Notes: generated from the sequence alone by a model not told the origin. A DNA stretch of 23,350 bases from Phallusia fumigata (GCA_008931825.1 QXVZ01030181.1:1-23350); one strand, 5' to 3'; positions 1 through 10,854 are shown, numbered from the stretch's first letter. Made by a program: numbers and translations.

Positions 1-28
1 TATCGTCATCGATAAAGCGTGTTTCGTC
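1..28 (+). pseudogene. Edge of a decayed ABCC NBD2 (upstream array member)
   Basis: The first bases read like the stretch around NBD2 Walker B (..VIDEA..) and closely match 10970-10998, where the same relic lies upstream of gene 2. After about base 28 the sequence jumps to the gene 5' flank, matching about 11312 onward, so about 300 bases present in the other relic are deleted here. This implies another ABCC-like gene or its remains to the left of the window. Confidence 0.55.
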
Positions 29-461
29 TTTCAAGATCTCATAAACATCGTAGATAACAAAACACTAAACTGTTTGACCTTGAAATTTACTGCGGGAGCA
101 ACTCAGCATATGCAGTCAACCGTTACAGCTGTACTTTGGATGTGCACATGTTGTTGTGTTAAATGAACCATACCGTGAAATGTTCCCGTGTTTGTTCAGA
201 AACAGGTTTTAAACTCATAATTAACTGATGCTGTCCGTTTAAGTTTTTCAATTGACTTCACACAGAGAAGTTTTGCACAACCGCATTTGCATGCTTATCT
301 TCGTTGCATTTGCCAAATATCTTGAGCTGCGAGCGATCTGTTCAGTTAGTTTTTGAAACTAGTATATCCCAAATTAGGCCCAAGGATTAGCGAAGGTGTG
401 TTTGTTTTTTTGATTGTGTGGGATAAAAACTGTAAAGCAGTTCAAAGTAAAGCGAAACATT
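29..461 (+). other. 5' flank of gene 1 (copy A)
   Basis: No coding exon is recognisable here. The stretch is homologous to 2716-3148 (copy B) and, more distantly, to 11312-11782 upstream of gene 2, so it is the shared promoter-proximal or 5' UTR region of the paralogues. I see no convincing TATA box or other core promoter motif. An in-frame TGA lies 17 codons upstream of the proposed ATG. Confidence 0.5.
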
Positions 462-2515
462 ATGTTGAGAAATGCCAACTTTCTTTCATTTGTGACATTA
501 TGGTAAGTTTTTTTAATGATTCAGATTAACGAAACATTTACGCTTGGGTACTGTTGAAAGAATGGGCAAAGTTTGATGGTGCAGTTAAATCGTTTAATTG
601 AAAGTGCACAGAAGCTTATTCTATAATTTTATACATGATAATGTTCACCATAGTTAAATGCTGACCAGCAAGTTTTGCAGGTGGATGAACGATATATTTA
701 AACGTGGATATTCAAAAAATCTTGAAACTAATGATTTTTATGAGTTGGAAAAGTCTGACACGTCCCTTCAAGTTTGTGAAAAACTCGAAAGGTTGTGTAT
801 TTGTCTTTAGATATATATTCGCCCATATATTGCTTTCTGGCTAACCATTATGTGCATTAGAAATTGGAAACGTGAGATGAAAGAATTTAAAATCAGTGGA
901 AAAAAGCCAAGTTTAATCCGAGCTGTTTGGAAAACCTATGGCCTTCGATGGATTTTGTGCGGCATGATTACTTTAGTAGCGGTAAGTGAAGTTACTGTTG
1001 CGGAACCACCGCCACGTCCGGATGCCTTCCTGTCGAACGAACACAAGACACGGACTTGAAGATTAGCTTTATTAAAAACATAACTGCCAGATATCTTGTA
1101 TGTGGAGAATACATTGTATTGCAAAGGTTTAAAAGCGTTTTGAATTTTGCACTCTTGATGACAACATCGATTGTCAAAAAATTAGCAATTCAATGTACTC
1201 ATTATGCGCTGATTATGCACCGATTATGACAACCGCGGTTGGCAAAACATTTGCTATGTATTAACTACATACAAGTCCTCTGGTATTCATGTTTTTAATT
1301 TTGTATTTAATCTTTTTAGCATCACCATTCTTTTGGTTTTTGACAAATGGCTTTTGTCTTACAAATATTATGCTGCAGAATATTCGATTAGGTTCGCAAA
1401 CAAGGGCCTGTTTACAACTAATGACATTAAGCAAAAAGCTATCCACCAGAGTGTCAGTATTTATTTGTTTGCAGGACACACTTGTTACTATTAGTCCGCT
1501 GCTAATTGGAGGTCTCTTGCAATACTTTGATGGTCGAGGAACAATAGCTGATGCGTATTGGTCGGCTGCGGGCATCACTGCAATTTCAATAGTGGCTCAA
1601 GGCTTTTTACGGCCACTTTATGGATATCTTACTAATGTATACGGTTGTCATTTGAGGGTGGCTACAACAGCTCTTATGTACAAAAAGGTATGTAAATAGG
1701 TGTGCAACTATTTGTTATCAGCATTGACTACGTTTTGTTCATTTGGTGATTAATAATGTGAGGTAAATTTCATAGCATGTCCAGCAATTCGCCAAATTCT
1801 AGTTCACAGTAATGCTTGCAAGTGTTGGGGCGTATTCGATGGTCATGAACGCTTTATTGTAGATCCCAGAAATGAGCAATTTATACATAATTTATGTTTA
1901 CTTACCTTTTGTGATTAAAATGTTATTTGTAAAACCCTTTGATAAGATCCGTGTAAAACAAATTAAAATTTTAAAGTTAAAATTTTTTCACAAAACTTTG
2001 CTTGTGCTCCTTATCGTACAAGTGTTTACAAACCTATATTTGTGACCAAAATTTAGTTGATTAGCTTCATATTTCAAAATTTGTTTGTGTATCTTGCTTG
2101 ACATGTAATTTGACGCACGCTTGGGGTGATCGCAAAAAATGTGCATTGAATATTTGAAGCGTATTTTCGTCAAAAAGAAACTTCTATACTTACGTTTTCA
2201 GACATTACGACTCAGTAAAATATCTTTATCCAAAACAACAACTGGAAAAATTGTCAATCTTGGTGCCACTGACGTCATACCGTTTGACTACGTACGAGTA
2301 TATTCGAGTTCAGCTTCATAATAATGTATCTAATTTTTTGTACTATTGAAGTTACCGACACACGTTAACTATATTTGGATTAGTTTGTTAATGGTGATTG
2401 TTGTAACCGTCCTGATGTGGAGGGAGATTGGAATTTCTTCTCTTGTAGCTCTGGGTCTTGGTTTGTTTGGAGTGATCAGCCAAATCATTGTCGGAAGACT
2501 CTTTGGGAGAATACG
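462..2515 (+). CDS. ABCC4/MRP4-like exons 1-6 (copy A, probable assembly duplicate)
   Basis: Exons are 462-502, 681-791, 861-981, 1475-1687, 2202-2291 and 2352-2515. All have GT..AG borders and join in frame. Exon 1 starts [13 protein letters not shown] and joins exon 2 through a split Trp codon to give [10 protein letters not shown], matching the WWLNPLFKIG block at the N-terminus of vertebrate MRP4. Exons 3-6 encode the first membrane segments, the LRVA..MYKK block and [10 protein letters not shown], an MRP4 signature. The exon set stops at exon 6 because the copy is cut at the n at 2703. If this were a real duplication it would be a 5'-terminal gene fragment; I think it is a second representation of gene 1. 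Confidence 0.75.
982..1474 (+). other. Intron 3 of copy A, with old inverted-repeat element
   Basis: This is a 493-base intron between exons 3 and 4. Around 1115-1260 it contains a degenerate version of a short repeat, with GCACCGATTATGACAACC and AACATTTGCTATGTATTAA, that is better preserved in gene 2 at about 12431-12580. The predicted ORFs here (for example the reverse-strand 105 aa) have no family features. The site matching the gene 2 hAT target duplication is empty in this copy, at 1411-1418. The same intron recurs at 3662-4154. Confidence 0.6.
1688..2201 (+). other. Intron 4 of copy A
   Basis: This 514-base intron runs from donor GTATGT to acceptor TTTTCAG. It is AT-rich and I see no gene or repeat inside it. 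The same sequence recurs at 4368-4881, and a diverged version at 13801-14298 in gene 2. Confidence 0.65.
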
Positions 2516-2702
2516 GTAAAGAAGGATCAATGCAATCTGATTGGCGATTAAAAGCAAATAAAAAGGGGCACCTCAGGGAGAAAGGGTCGTTCGTTTACGA
2601 TTAGAATGTTTTAGCGAATGTATCAAATTCAACGATAATATAGCTTTGAACAGATTGTTGTAACTTTCATATTATTAATTCACAAACCACAAAACTTGAA
2701 TG

Positions 2703-2703
2703 N
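2703..2703. other. Assembly ambiguity or contig join (n)
   Basis: A single n separates the duplicated blocks 17-2702 and 2704-5382. Its position exactly at the duplication border suggests a contig join rather than one ambiguous base. Confidence 0.85.
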
Positions 2704-5382
2704 GCGTGTTTCGTCTTTCAAGATCTCATAAACATCGTAGATAACAAAACACTAAACTGTTTGACCTTGAAATTTACTGCGGGAGCAACTCAGCATATGC
2801 AGTCAACCGTTACAGCTGTACTTTGGATGTGCACATGTTGTTGTGTTAAATGAACCATACCGTGAAATGTTCCCGTGTTTGTTCAGAAACAGGTTTTAAA
2901 CTCATAATTAACTGATGCTGTCCGTTTAAGTTTTTCAATTGACTTCACACAGAGAAGATTTGCACAACCGCATTCGCATGCTTATCTTCGTTGCATTTGC
3001 CAAATATCTTGAGCTGCGAGCGATCTGTTCAGTCAGTTTTTGAAACTAGTATGTCCCAAATTAGGCCAAAGGATTAGCGAAGGTGTGTTTGTTTATTTGA
3101 TTGTGTGGGATAAAAACTGTAAAGCAGTTCAAAATAAAGCGAAACATAATGCAGAGAAATGCCAACTTTCTTTCATTTGTGACATTATGGTAAGTATGAT
3201 TCAGATTAACGAAACATTTACGCTTGGGTACTGTTGAAAGAACGGGCAAAGTTTGATGGTGCAGTTAAATCGTTTAATTGAAAGTGCACAGAAGCTTATT
3301 TGATAATTTTATACATGATAATGTTCACCATAGTTAAATGCTGACAAGCAAATTTCGCAGGTGGATGAACGATATATTTAAACGTGGATATTCAAAAGAT
3401 CTTGAAAGTAATGATTTTTATGAGTTGGAAAAGTCTGACACGTCCCTTCAAGTTTGTGAAAAACTCGAAAGGTTGTATATTTGTCAATAGATTTATATTC
3501 GCCCATATATTGCTTTCTGGCTAACCATTATGTGCATTAGAAATTGGAAACGTGAGATGAAAGAATTTAAAATCAGTGGAAAAAAGCCAAGTTTAATCCG
3601 AGCTGTTTGGAAAACCTATGGCCTTCGATGGATTTTGTGCGGCATGATTACTTTAGTAGCGGTAAGTGAAGTTACTGTTGCGGAACCACCGCCACGTCCG
3701 GATGCCTTCCTGTCGAACGAACACAAGACACGGACTTGAAGATTAGCTTTATTAAAAACATAACTGCCAGATATCTTGTATGTGGAGAATACATTGTATT
3801 GCAAAGGTTTAAAAGCGTTTTGAATTTTGCACTCTTGATGACAACATCGATTGTCAAAAAATTAGCAATTCAATGTACTCATTATGCGCTGATTATGCAC
3901 CGATTATGACAACCGCGGTTGGCAAAACATTTGCTATGTATTAACTACATACAAGTCCTCTGGTATTCATGTTTTTAATTTTGTATTTAATCTTTTTAGC
4001 ATCACCATTCTTTTGGTTTTTGACAAATGGCTTTTGTCTTACAAATATTATGCTGCAGAATATTCGATTAGGTTCGCAAACAAGGGCCTGTTTACAACTA
4101 ATGACATTAAGCAAAAAGCTATCCACCAGAGTGTCAGTATTTATTTGTTTGCAGGACACACTTGTTACTATTAGTCCGCTGCTAATTGGAGGTCTCTTGC
4201 AATACTTTGATGGTCGAGGAACAATAGCTGATGCGTATTGGTCGGCTGCGGGCATCACTGCAATTTCAATAGTGGCTCAAGGCTTTTTACGGCCACTTTA
4301 TGGATATCTTACTAATGTATACGGTTGTCATTTGAGGGTGGCTACAACAGCTCTTATGTACAAAAAGGTATGTAAATAGGTGTGCAACTATTTGTTATCA
4401 GCATTGACTACGTTTTGTTCATTTGGTGATTAATAATGTGAGGTAAATTTCATAGCATGTCCAGCAATTCGCCAAATTCTAGTTCACAGTAATGCTTGCA
4501 AGTGTTGGGGCGTATTCGATGGTCATGAACGCTTTATTGTAGATCCCAGAAATGAGCAATTTATACATAATTTATGTTTACTTACCTTTTGTGATTAAAA
4601 TGTTATTTGTAAAACCCTTTGATAAGATCCGTGTAAAACAAATTAAAATTTTAAAGTTAAAATTTTTTCACAAAACTTTGCTTGTGCTCCTTATCGTACA
4701 AGTGTTTACAAACCTATATTTGTGACCAAAATTTAGTTGATTAGCTTCATATTTCAAAATTTGTTTGTGTATCTTGCTTGACATGTAATTTGACGCACGC
4801 TTGGGGTGATCGCAAAAAATGTGCATTGAATATTTGAAGCGTATTTTCGTCAAAAAGAAACTTCTATACTTACGTTTTCAGACATTACGACTCAGTAAAA
4901 TATCTTTATCCAAAACAACAACTGGAAAAATTGTCAATCTTGGTGCCACTGACGTCATACCGTTTGACTACGTACGAGTATATTCGAGTTCAGCTTCATA
5001 ATAATGTATCTAATTTTTTGTACTATTGAAGTTACCGACACACGTTAACTATATTTGGATTAGTTTGTTAATGGTGATTGTTGTAACCGTCCTGATGTGG
5101 AGGGAGATTGGAATTTCTTCTCTTGTAGCTCTGGGTCTTGGTTTGTTTGGAGTGATCAGCCAAATCATTGTCGGAAGACTCTTTGGGAGAATACGGTAAA
5201 GAAGGATCAATGCAATCTGATTGGCGATTAAAAGCAAATAAAAAGGGGCACCTCAGGGAGAAAGGGTCGTTCGTTTACGATTAGAATGTTTTAGCGAATG
5301 TATCAAATTCAACGATAATATAGCTTTGAACAGATTGTTGTAACTTTCATATTATTAATTCACAAACCACAAAACTTGAATG
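2704..5382 (+). repeat. Direct duplicate copy B, continuous with gene 1
   Basis: This block repeats 17-2702 and then continues without a break into intron 6 and exon 7 of gene 1, so it is the copy belonging to the gene as assembled. In the divergent stretch (about 2940-3495) several bases agree with gene 2 rather than with copy A, for example TTGTCAATAGATTTATATTC before exon 3. Copy A is therefore the variant allele. Confidence 0.85.
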
Positions 5383-6074
5383 ACAAATACTTTTAAAAAA
5401 TCATTTACAGGGCGAAAATAGCTTTGCACACAGACAAACGAGTACGACTAATGAGTGAAATATTGTCAGCTATGCGACTTGTTAAAATTTATGCCTGGGA
5501 AAAACCATACGAAAAATTGATATCAAAGATACGAAGGTACATAGTAATATGATTTTTTAATGAACAACATTAACCATCAGAAGCAATTTATCATTGCTTT
5601 AAACTTTATTAAAACTTATCTTTCAGCCAGGAGATAGGAAAAGTGCTTCTGTCCACCCATATTAAAGCCTTTAACTTTGCAATGACATTTATTTCATTAC
5701 GTCTGCTGATTTTTTCAGCTCTTGTGACTTATGTTTTGCTCGGTGGGCAACTCAGCTTTTTAAAGGTTAGTAGCTTATATTCTGTGATGCAAATACACGT
5801 ATTTTGTAAAGATTTAAACGGGTCACTTTTACAAGCAGGTTTGAATTTGAAGTGCACTTCTTTTGTTTGACACATCACATTTTTTATTGTAATGTTTTAA
5901 TGTAATATTGTTATGCTATCACACACATTATCCCGTCAAACAGCAAGAAATTCTTTGCATGTCCAGGTGTTTACAACAGTATCTTTGATTAACACTCTTC
6001 GTTCACCGTTGACACCTTGCATTTGGGGAGTTGAGAAACTTGCTGAGTCACAAGTCAGCTTGAAACGAATTGAG
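3149..6074 (+). CDS. Gene 1 exons 1-9: N-terminus and TMD1
   Basis: This region encodes about residues 1-371. The very short N-terminus ([15 protein letters not shown]) lacks the extra TMD0 of long MRPs, as in ABCC4. [14 protein letters not shown] leads into the first membrane segment. Exon 5 carries [10 protein letters not shown] and FDY, exon 6 [10 protein letters not shown], exon 7 [16 protein letters not shown] (the intracellular coupling region, close to IIKMYAWEKSF in vertebrate MRP4) and exon 8 VTYVLLGG. Exon 9 ([18 protein letters not shown]) is TM6; its Arg in TLR aligns with a conserved MRP4 TM6 arginine. Exons 1-6 are duplicated as copy A. Confidence 0.85.
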
Positions 6075-9000
6075 GTGAAATATTCAGTAATTAAATGTGT
6101 TCAATAAAAAATAGCAAATTGCCTCGTGTTTCCCGTAGAATTTTTTGCTGATGGACGAAAAAGAAGCATCCGTACCCATTAAAGAAGTTTGTACAAGCAG
6201 TGAAGGTTGTCCAAAGGTAGTTTTGGAGTCATTCATCGCAGATTGGGATGATGACGTCAATGCGGTATACGTCAACGATGTTGGTTACATGGTTCAAATA
6301 CAGGACAACTTCAGATTTAACTATAACTACTACTTTTAAAGGAGATTGGCGCAAATTCGTTGAATACACTACACAACATAAATCTGGAATTAACTAATGC
6401 ATGTCTTGTGGCAATTATTGGTCCAGTGGGTTGTGGAAAGGTTTGTACCTATTTAAATTGTGCGCCAAACAGGTTTAAATGGAGTTTTACGTTTCACAGT
6501 CTTCCCTTTTCAATTCAATCCTTCGAGAGCTTCCAGTTAAGGCTGGTCGCATTGAAGTTAACGGAAATATTGCTTTTGTCAGCCAAATTCCTTGGGTGTT
6601 TTCTGGAACAATCAAAAACAACATTTTGTTTGGTGAAAAGTATGAAAAGAAGCGCTACGATCAAGTCATCGACGCCTGTGCGCTAACAGAGGTTGATGTT
6701 TATTTATTGTCTGGAATTGGTGTGTTTATGGGTAACCGAGATGGTCTATAATGATTGGTATTAGAGTCCAGATATAAACTTTGAAGGTGCGGTTCATATG
6801 CATCAAATTGGATTTGAGAGTTCGCGTTTAATTGACAAAAATTGTAAAAATATTAAGCAACATATCTTACCAGTTCAGGTCTTTGTTTATGTGTCATTCA
6901 GGATTTAAAAGCGCTGGAAAATGGTAGCGACACTTTGGTGGGTGAGAGGGGAATTACTCTTAGCGGGGGACAAAAAGCCAGGATTAATTTGGCACGGGCG
7001 GCTTACAGACGAAACACAGATATTATTTTATTGGACGATCCGCTGAGTGCAGTTGATCCGAAGGTTGCAAAAATCATCTTCGAAAAATGCATTTGTGGCA
7101 TTTTGATGAACAAGGTATTGAAACACTTAAACCAGCAGAATTTTTTTGTGTGAAGGCAGTTGTAACTAATTTGATTTAATCTTTTTAAAGTTTATTGTTT
7201 TTGTGGACGGAAATGTTGGATCAAACAACTTTCTTCGCGTATTCACAGTCAATTATTTTGTCACTTTTTTGTTTTGATCAGATACTGTATCGGAGTTAAT
7301 TTAGGCCAGATAACTACAAATGGTTAAACTGGGCAAACTCACTAATACCTATTAAAAGAAAAACGAAGCATACCTGCAGAATCTATAGCCATGCCTGCTG
7401 AAGCTCGGTGGAACCTACTTTGCCATTCAAAATTAAATGTAAAAAACTTTTCCACGCATTTCGATTTGCGGGGTAATATTGAACCAATTTTTTTAATTAC
7501 CATGTTTTTTTGCAGGTTAGGTTGTTGGTTACTCACCAACTTTTTTGCCTTCGCGACGTTGACAACATCGTAGTGTTGAAGGAGGTATAAGAACAAGTAT
7601 CAGGAACTTAATTGTCATCCATTAAATTATAACAAGTTCATTCTTAGGGTCGAGTTTGGGACATAGGCAGCTATGATAAATTATATGCTAAGGAAACGGA
7701 TTTCGAAAACCTAATGAAACATGAAGTTGCCAAAGCTTCCAACAACAGCAATGGTAAAACGTTTTGTGTAAACTGAAAGTTATTTGGTTTGAGTTGGTAA
7801 TACTTTGAGCACTTCTGCTGCACGTTGGTTTATTGGCATGGGTGTATGTTAATTTGTCTGCTTCGATTGTACGAATGTCACTGGCTTGCTTTCTATGTTT
7901 GTCGATGCAGCGTATTACTGTACGAGGCGGGGTAAACAAGACAAAGAAGTAGGCAGTTGGGTTAGAGCTGGATTTAGGTGTGGTGCAGTAGAGTTTTTTA
8001 AATTTACTATTTCAATACAAGGTAACTTTGGGTGCTGACAGCCCTTTTTTGCATATAGTCCGGCATACCTGGTGTAGTCATGAAGCAGGCTTTTTGACTC
8101 CAATTGGTCAGCTTAACTTTGATTCATTTCGTACGTACATTGTTAAATTGATATTTTGTATTAATAAATATACCAACCAAGGAAAAATGAACACTGGACG
8201 CAGAGTGCGATCTGAAAGCATCTATGACCTTGGCAATATTACCTTCGGTGAAAATAACGTAAATATCACATGATCTTTGCTATTTTTTTATTAAACGTAA
8301 AAAATTACCGGATTTTTAAAGGAAGCCTTTGTCGGTGCAGTTCATGAAGAAGAGTTCAAAGCTCAAGGAAGTATTGGTTGGAAGCCATACATGAAATACT
8401 TGGCTTGGAACAAACTTAGCTTTTTGCTTTGGATTTTGCTATTTTCATGCAGTCATGCAATGTACGTGCTATGTGACTTTTGGATTTCACTGTGGTACGT
8501 ACATGCGCAAATGTGCCAATTTTTTGCTTTGCAAATATGTTACGAAAATTGAAAAACTGGTGCCCTAATATGTAAAATTCCAGAAATAAAACAAGAAAAA
8601 TAGCATAATGTATAAGATGTGACGTCATTGTTCTGTGAAAATCATTTGTCTTTTCTGATATAGGGTGACCGAATCTGAACTGTATCATTCCTCTCACCGT
8701 TCAGCAGCAACAAACGAATCGTTTACCCATAGTCCAACAACTTCGGTGACATTTTTAAATGATACAGAATCGTATACATCTGCAGACTTGGAATTCTCGA
8801 ACAACTATTACATTTACGTGTTTGCTTGTAGGTCAAAATCCTGTTTAACTGTCTTTTAAGAAGAAACACATATACTAATCTCTTTTCTAACAGGTTTTAC
8901 TGTTGGTTTTGTGATATTCATGATTACTCAGAGTGCTGTAGAAGTTCGTAACTTGGTGATGTCTGGAAGGCGCATGCATGATCAAATGCTCAAGGCCATT

Positions 9001-10617
9001 TTGTTGGCACCGATTCGTTTTTTTGACTCCAACCCAATCGGTAAGGTGCCGGGCCGCAGTGAAATAAATAAAACATAGTTAAACTTTATTCTCAGGACGA
9101 ATTCTTAACCGATTTTCTAAGGACATGGGACAAGTTGATCAAGTATTGCCTTGGCACATGGAAGAAGTTACTTTTGCAAGTTTCTTTGTTGATTACACAC
9201 CTTTTGATTTTTTTCTAACACGTTTAATTTCAGCATATCGGCCTTATTATATCAGTGATGGTGATTTCGATAATTAACAATTATTTTGTCCTCATTGCCA
9301 TTATTCCTCTGGCGTTTGCATTTTGGAGGCTTCGACGAATTTACATCAGGACATCACGTGACATCAAGCGCATCGAAGGGTGCAGTAAGCAATAAACCTG
9401 TTTTTAACATTTTGCTTTGTAATAATCGAAGGTACGTTGGCAATGACACTCAAACAGGTGTCCAGAGTTTAATATAACGTTATAATGTTTAAACTTGAAA
9501 CCAATGGTAGCAATAGACTCGGCTTACAACCAGCAAATTACTTTATCCACAATTTTAAAATTATTGAGCATGTCTTTACGAGAGTTCAACTTTCATATTT
9601 TGCTTTAGACCGTAGTCCAGTCTTCTCACATCTTTCTGCAACTCTACATGGTCTGACAACAGTCCGTGCGTATTCGATGCAGGACAAATTTGAGCAAGAA
9701 TTTCATCGCTTGCAAGACGCTCATACTCGTAAGTGATTTTTTTAAGTAATCGACCGGCTAATGTAACAAAATATTAACGAAAGAACCTCTAACCTAACAT
9801 AATCCGTGTTATACATATTTGTTTTATACTGCTTTGATAAAATTTCAGGTGCGTGGTTAACTTTTATCGCTGGAGCAAGATGGTTTCAAATGAGACTTGA
9901 TATACTGAATGCAACATTTGTGGGTTGCGTTATTTTCCTCTTTCTACTGACAAACACTGTAACAGAAGCAAGCGCTGGACAAGTTGGACTTACAGTTGTG
10001 TATGTTTTGCAAATGGGGGCCACTTTACAATGGTGTGTGAGTATGAGCTCGGAAGTTGAAAACCAGGTAAATAAGGCGATTAGGATGTCCAAGTCTGTTA
10101 AAAGTCCGAAAACTATACGACTGTCACAAGAAACGTGCTTTGATTAACGACATTATTACACTAAAAATCCGTAGACATATGTCTTTACTATGCATTAAAA
10201 ATATCAATTATACATTTAAGGTTTAGGCATGTTTAAAAACGGCGTATGGTTGAAAAGTTTGTTAAAACATTTTCGTGCTTTGGTAGTTGTTTGACCCAAA
10301 CATTTAGGCCGAATGCTTGCCGCAGTTGCTTTACAATATGTTTACCAAGATTAATAGACCACATTTTTGGTTGTAATGCAACTGTTTTCAAAAAATCCTT
10401 CTTTTGTTAAACTCAATACCAGATGACGTCGGTTGAACGAATTCAGCAATATTGCCAAATATCTTCTGAGGCGCCACATCATATTCCGAGCTCTGAAACG
10501 CCGGAGACTTGGCCAACTTACGGAAAGTTAACGTTTCAAAACATTAGCTTTGCTTATTACGATGATGGACCTCTGGTGCTGAGCGATATATCAGCTGAAA
10601 TTGCTTCCAACGAAAAG
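3149..10617 (+). CDS. Gene 1: ABCC4/MRP4-like transporter lacking NBD2 (24 exons)
   Basis: By homology this is a plasma-membrane ABC-C exporter of organic anions. Exons: 3149-3189, 3361-3471, 3541-3661, 4155-4367, 4882-4971, 5032-5195, 5411-5536, 5627-5765, 5967-6074, 6139-6264 (or 6270), 6342-6440, 6500-6691, 6902-7114, 7516-7584, 7648-7753, 8182-8258, 8322-8494, 8664-8827, 8894-9040, 9096-9175, 9234-9384, 9609-9728, 9849-10066, 10423-10617. All phases agree, giving about 1081 residues in one open frame. The order TMD1-NBD1-linker-TMD2 matches full MRP4, which is normally about 1,300 residues. The NBD2 exons that should follow 10617 are absent: only an intron-like stretch, an n and a decayed relic are present. 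Exon 20 uses a GC donor. The gene is either broken at its 3' end or incompletely assembled. Confidence 0.85.
4368..4881 (+). other. Intron 4 of gene 1
   Basis: This 514-base intron is the copy B equivalent of 1688-2201. I see no embedded gene or structured element. Confidence 0.6.
6139..7584 (+). CDS. Gene 1 exons 10-14: NBD1
   Basis: This region spans about residues 372-604. Exon 10 opens with NFLLMDEKE, the MRP4 pre-NBD1 block. Walker A is GPVGCGKSS (about 440-448), split between exons 11 and 12, with Cys where vertebrate MRP4 has Ala. The Q-loop region is [11 protein letters not shown]. Exon 13 has the signature LSGGQ (about 530-534), Walker B IILLDD (about 551-556) and the D-loop SAVD. 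Exon 14 has the H-loop in LLVTHQ (about His588). Walker B ends in Asp instead of catalytic Glu, which is normal for ABCC NBD1. The exon 10 donor is uncertain: GTATAC after 6264, or GTCAAC after 6270, which adds Val-Tyr. Confidence 0.9.
7115..7515 (+). other. Intron 13 of gene 1
   Basis: This 401-base intron is alignable with 16806-17180 in gene 2. The overlapping ORFs on both strands show no recognisable protein features. Confidence 0.65.
7648..8258 (+). CDS. Gene 1 exons 15-16: NBD1 tail and linker
   Basis: Exon 15 (7648-7753) encodes [15 protein letters not shown].., the usual tail after the NBD1 H-loop. Exon 16 (8182-8258) encodes a hydrophilic linker with Arg/Ser-rich RRVRSES, the type of segment between NBD1 and TMD2 that is often phosphorylated in ABCC proteins. 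Its limits rest on phase and on the gene 2 counterpart, which is one codon shorter (17907-17980). The intervening 428-base intron (7754-8181) contains no gene; reverse-strand ORFs there are not coding-like. Confidence 0.7.
8322..10066 (+). CDS. Gene 1 exons 17-23: TMD2
   Basis: This region spans about residues 666-1016. Exon 17 ends FWISLW, like the WWLSYW end of MRP4 TM7. Exon 18 is the extracellular loop, with N-glycosylation sequons NES and NDT; its donor is GTAGGT at 8828, fixed by phase. Exons 19-20 carry [12 protein letters not shown] and [11 protein letters not shown], diagnostic of ABCC. Exons 21-22 carry SRDIKRIE and [15 protein letters not shown]. Exon 23 carries [15 protein letters not shown] followed by [12 protein letters not shown]. 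The Ser here (about 1008) replaces an Arg that is present in vertebrate MRP4 (QWCVRQ) and in gene 2 (QWCVRM). The exon 20 donor is GC. Confidence 0.88.
9176..9177 (+). other. Non-canonical GC splice donor, gene 1 intron 20
   Basis: The exon ends ..GTTACTTTT and is followed by GCAAGT. Gene 2 has GTAAGT at the same place (18859). The rest of the donor consensus is intact, as expected of GC-AG introns, and the acceptor TTTCAG at 9228-9233 keeps the frame. Confidence 0.75.
10067..10422 (+). other. Intron 23 of gene 1
   Basis: This 356-base AT-rich intron ends AATACCAG. It lacks the GCGTAGCC-ended insertion found in the gene 2 counterpart, so it represents the empty site. Confidence 0.65.
10423..10617 (+). 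CDS. Gene 1 exon 24: TMD2-NBD2 junction, last recognisable exon
   Basis: This exon encodes [47 protein letters not shown], about 65 residues. It corresponds to the SVERV..EAP..WP..G.I.F block and the first beta strands (A-loop region, Tyr in FAYY) of NBD2. Exon 25 with Walker A should follow, but the next 237 bases to the n at 10855 hold no such exon. In-frame read-through past the donor reaches a TAA at 10645-10647. Confidence 0.85.
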
Positions 10618-10854
10618 GTATGGTCGTTTGAATGGTCGGTTGGTTAACACCATAATGTTAGTACGCTTCACATACTTTTGTTGAAATTATGATTTTTTCA
10701 TGAAAACGGAATTTATTCTGGCAAACTTATAACAACCATATTTTACATTTATTAAAATCGTTAAATTATTTTCCGTTCTCCATGTACTAGAAACAATTTC
10801 TGTGCCCTCTTTTATTGTTGTATCGTTTTAGTTTGATTTCTCGCGACAACGTCA
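10618..10854 (+). other. Intron-like stretch after gene 1 exon 24
   Basis: This AT-rich sequence begins with donor GTATGG and has no recognisable exon. In gene 2 the equivalent intron leads to the Walker A exon. Here it ends at the n at 10855. Confidence 0.55.

Larger units (their letters stand above)
17..2702 (+). repeat. Direct duplicate copy A, ends at the n at 2703
   Basis: This block is repeated at 2704-5382, directly after a single n. Copies are identical at both ends and from about 815 to 2702, where the duplicated ORFs are the same residue for residue. They differ by roughly two dozen substitutions and small indels only between about 253 and 815. Copy A stops in intron 6, just before exon 7, and copy B restarts near the gene 5' flank. 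The n at the junction makes an unmerged contig overlap (alternative haplotype) more likely than a real tandem duplication. Confidence 0.85.

Noticed and set aside
1289..1699. 136-residue ORF as a stand-alone small membrane protein (also at 3969-4379)
   Set aside because: Its second half is exon 4 of the ABCC gene. The first half is intron 3 sequence read through the TTTGCAG acceptor, and it is not open in gene 2.
462..2515. Copy A as a third independent ABCC gene in the array
   Set aside because: It is cut at an n, is identical to copy B over most of its length and lacks exons 7-29. An unmerged contig overlap is simpler.
6145..6339. Intron 10 retained as coding (..[17 protein letters not shown])
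   Set aside because: The frame stops before exon 11, whose NBD1 sequence is essential. Gene 2 stops even earlier in the same intron.
8416..8697. Reverse-strand ORF of 93 residues
   Set aside because: It is antisense to exon 17 and intron 17, with no recognisable features and no conserved equivalent frame in gene 2.
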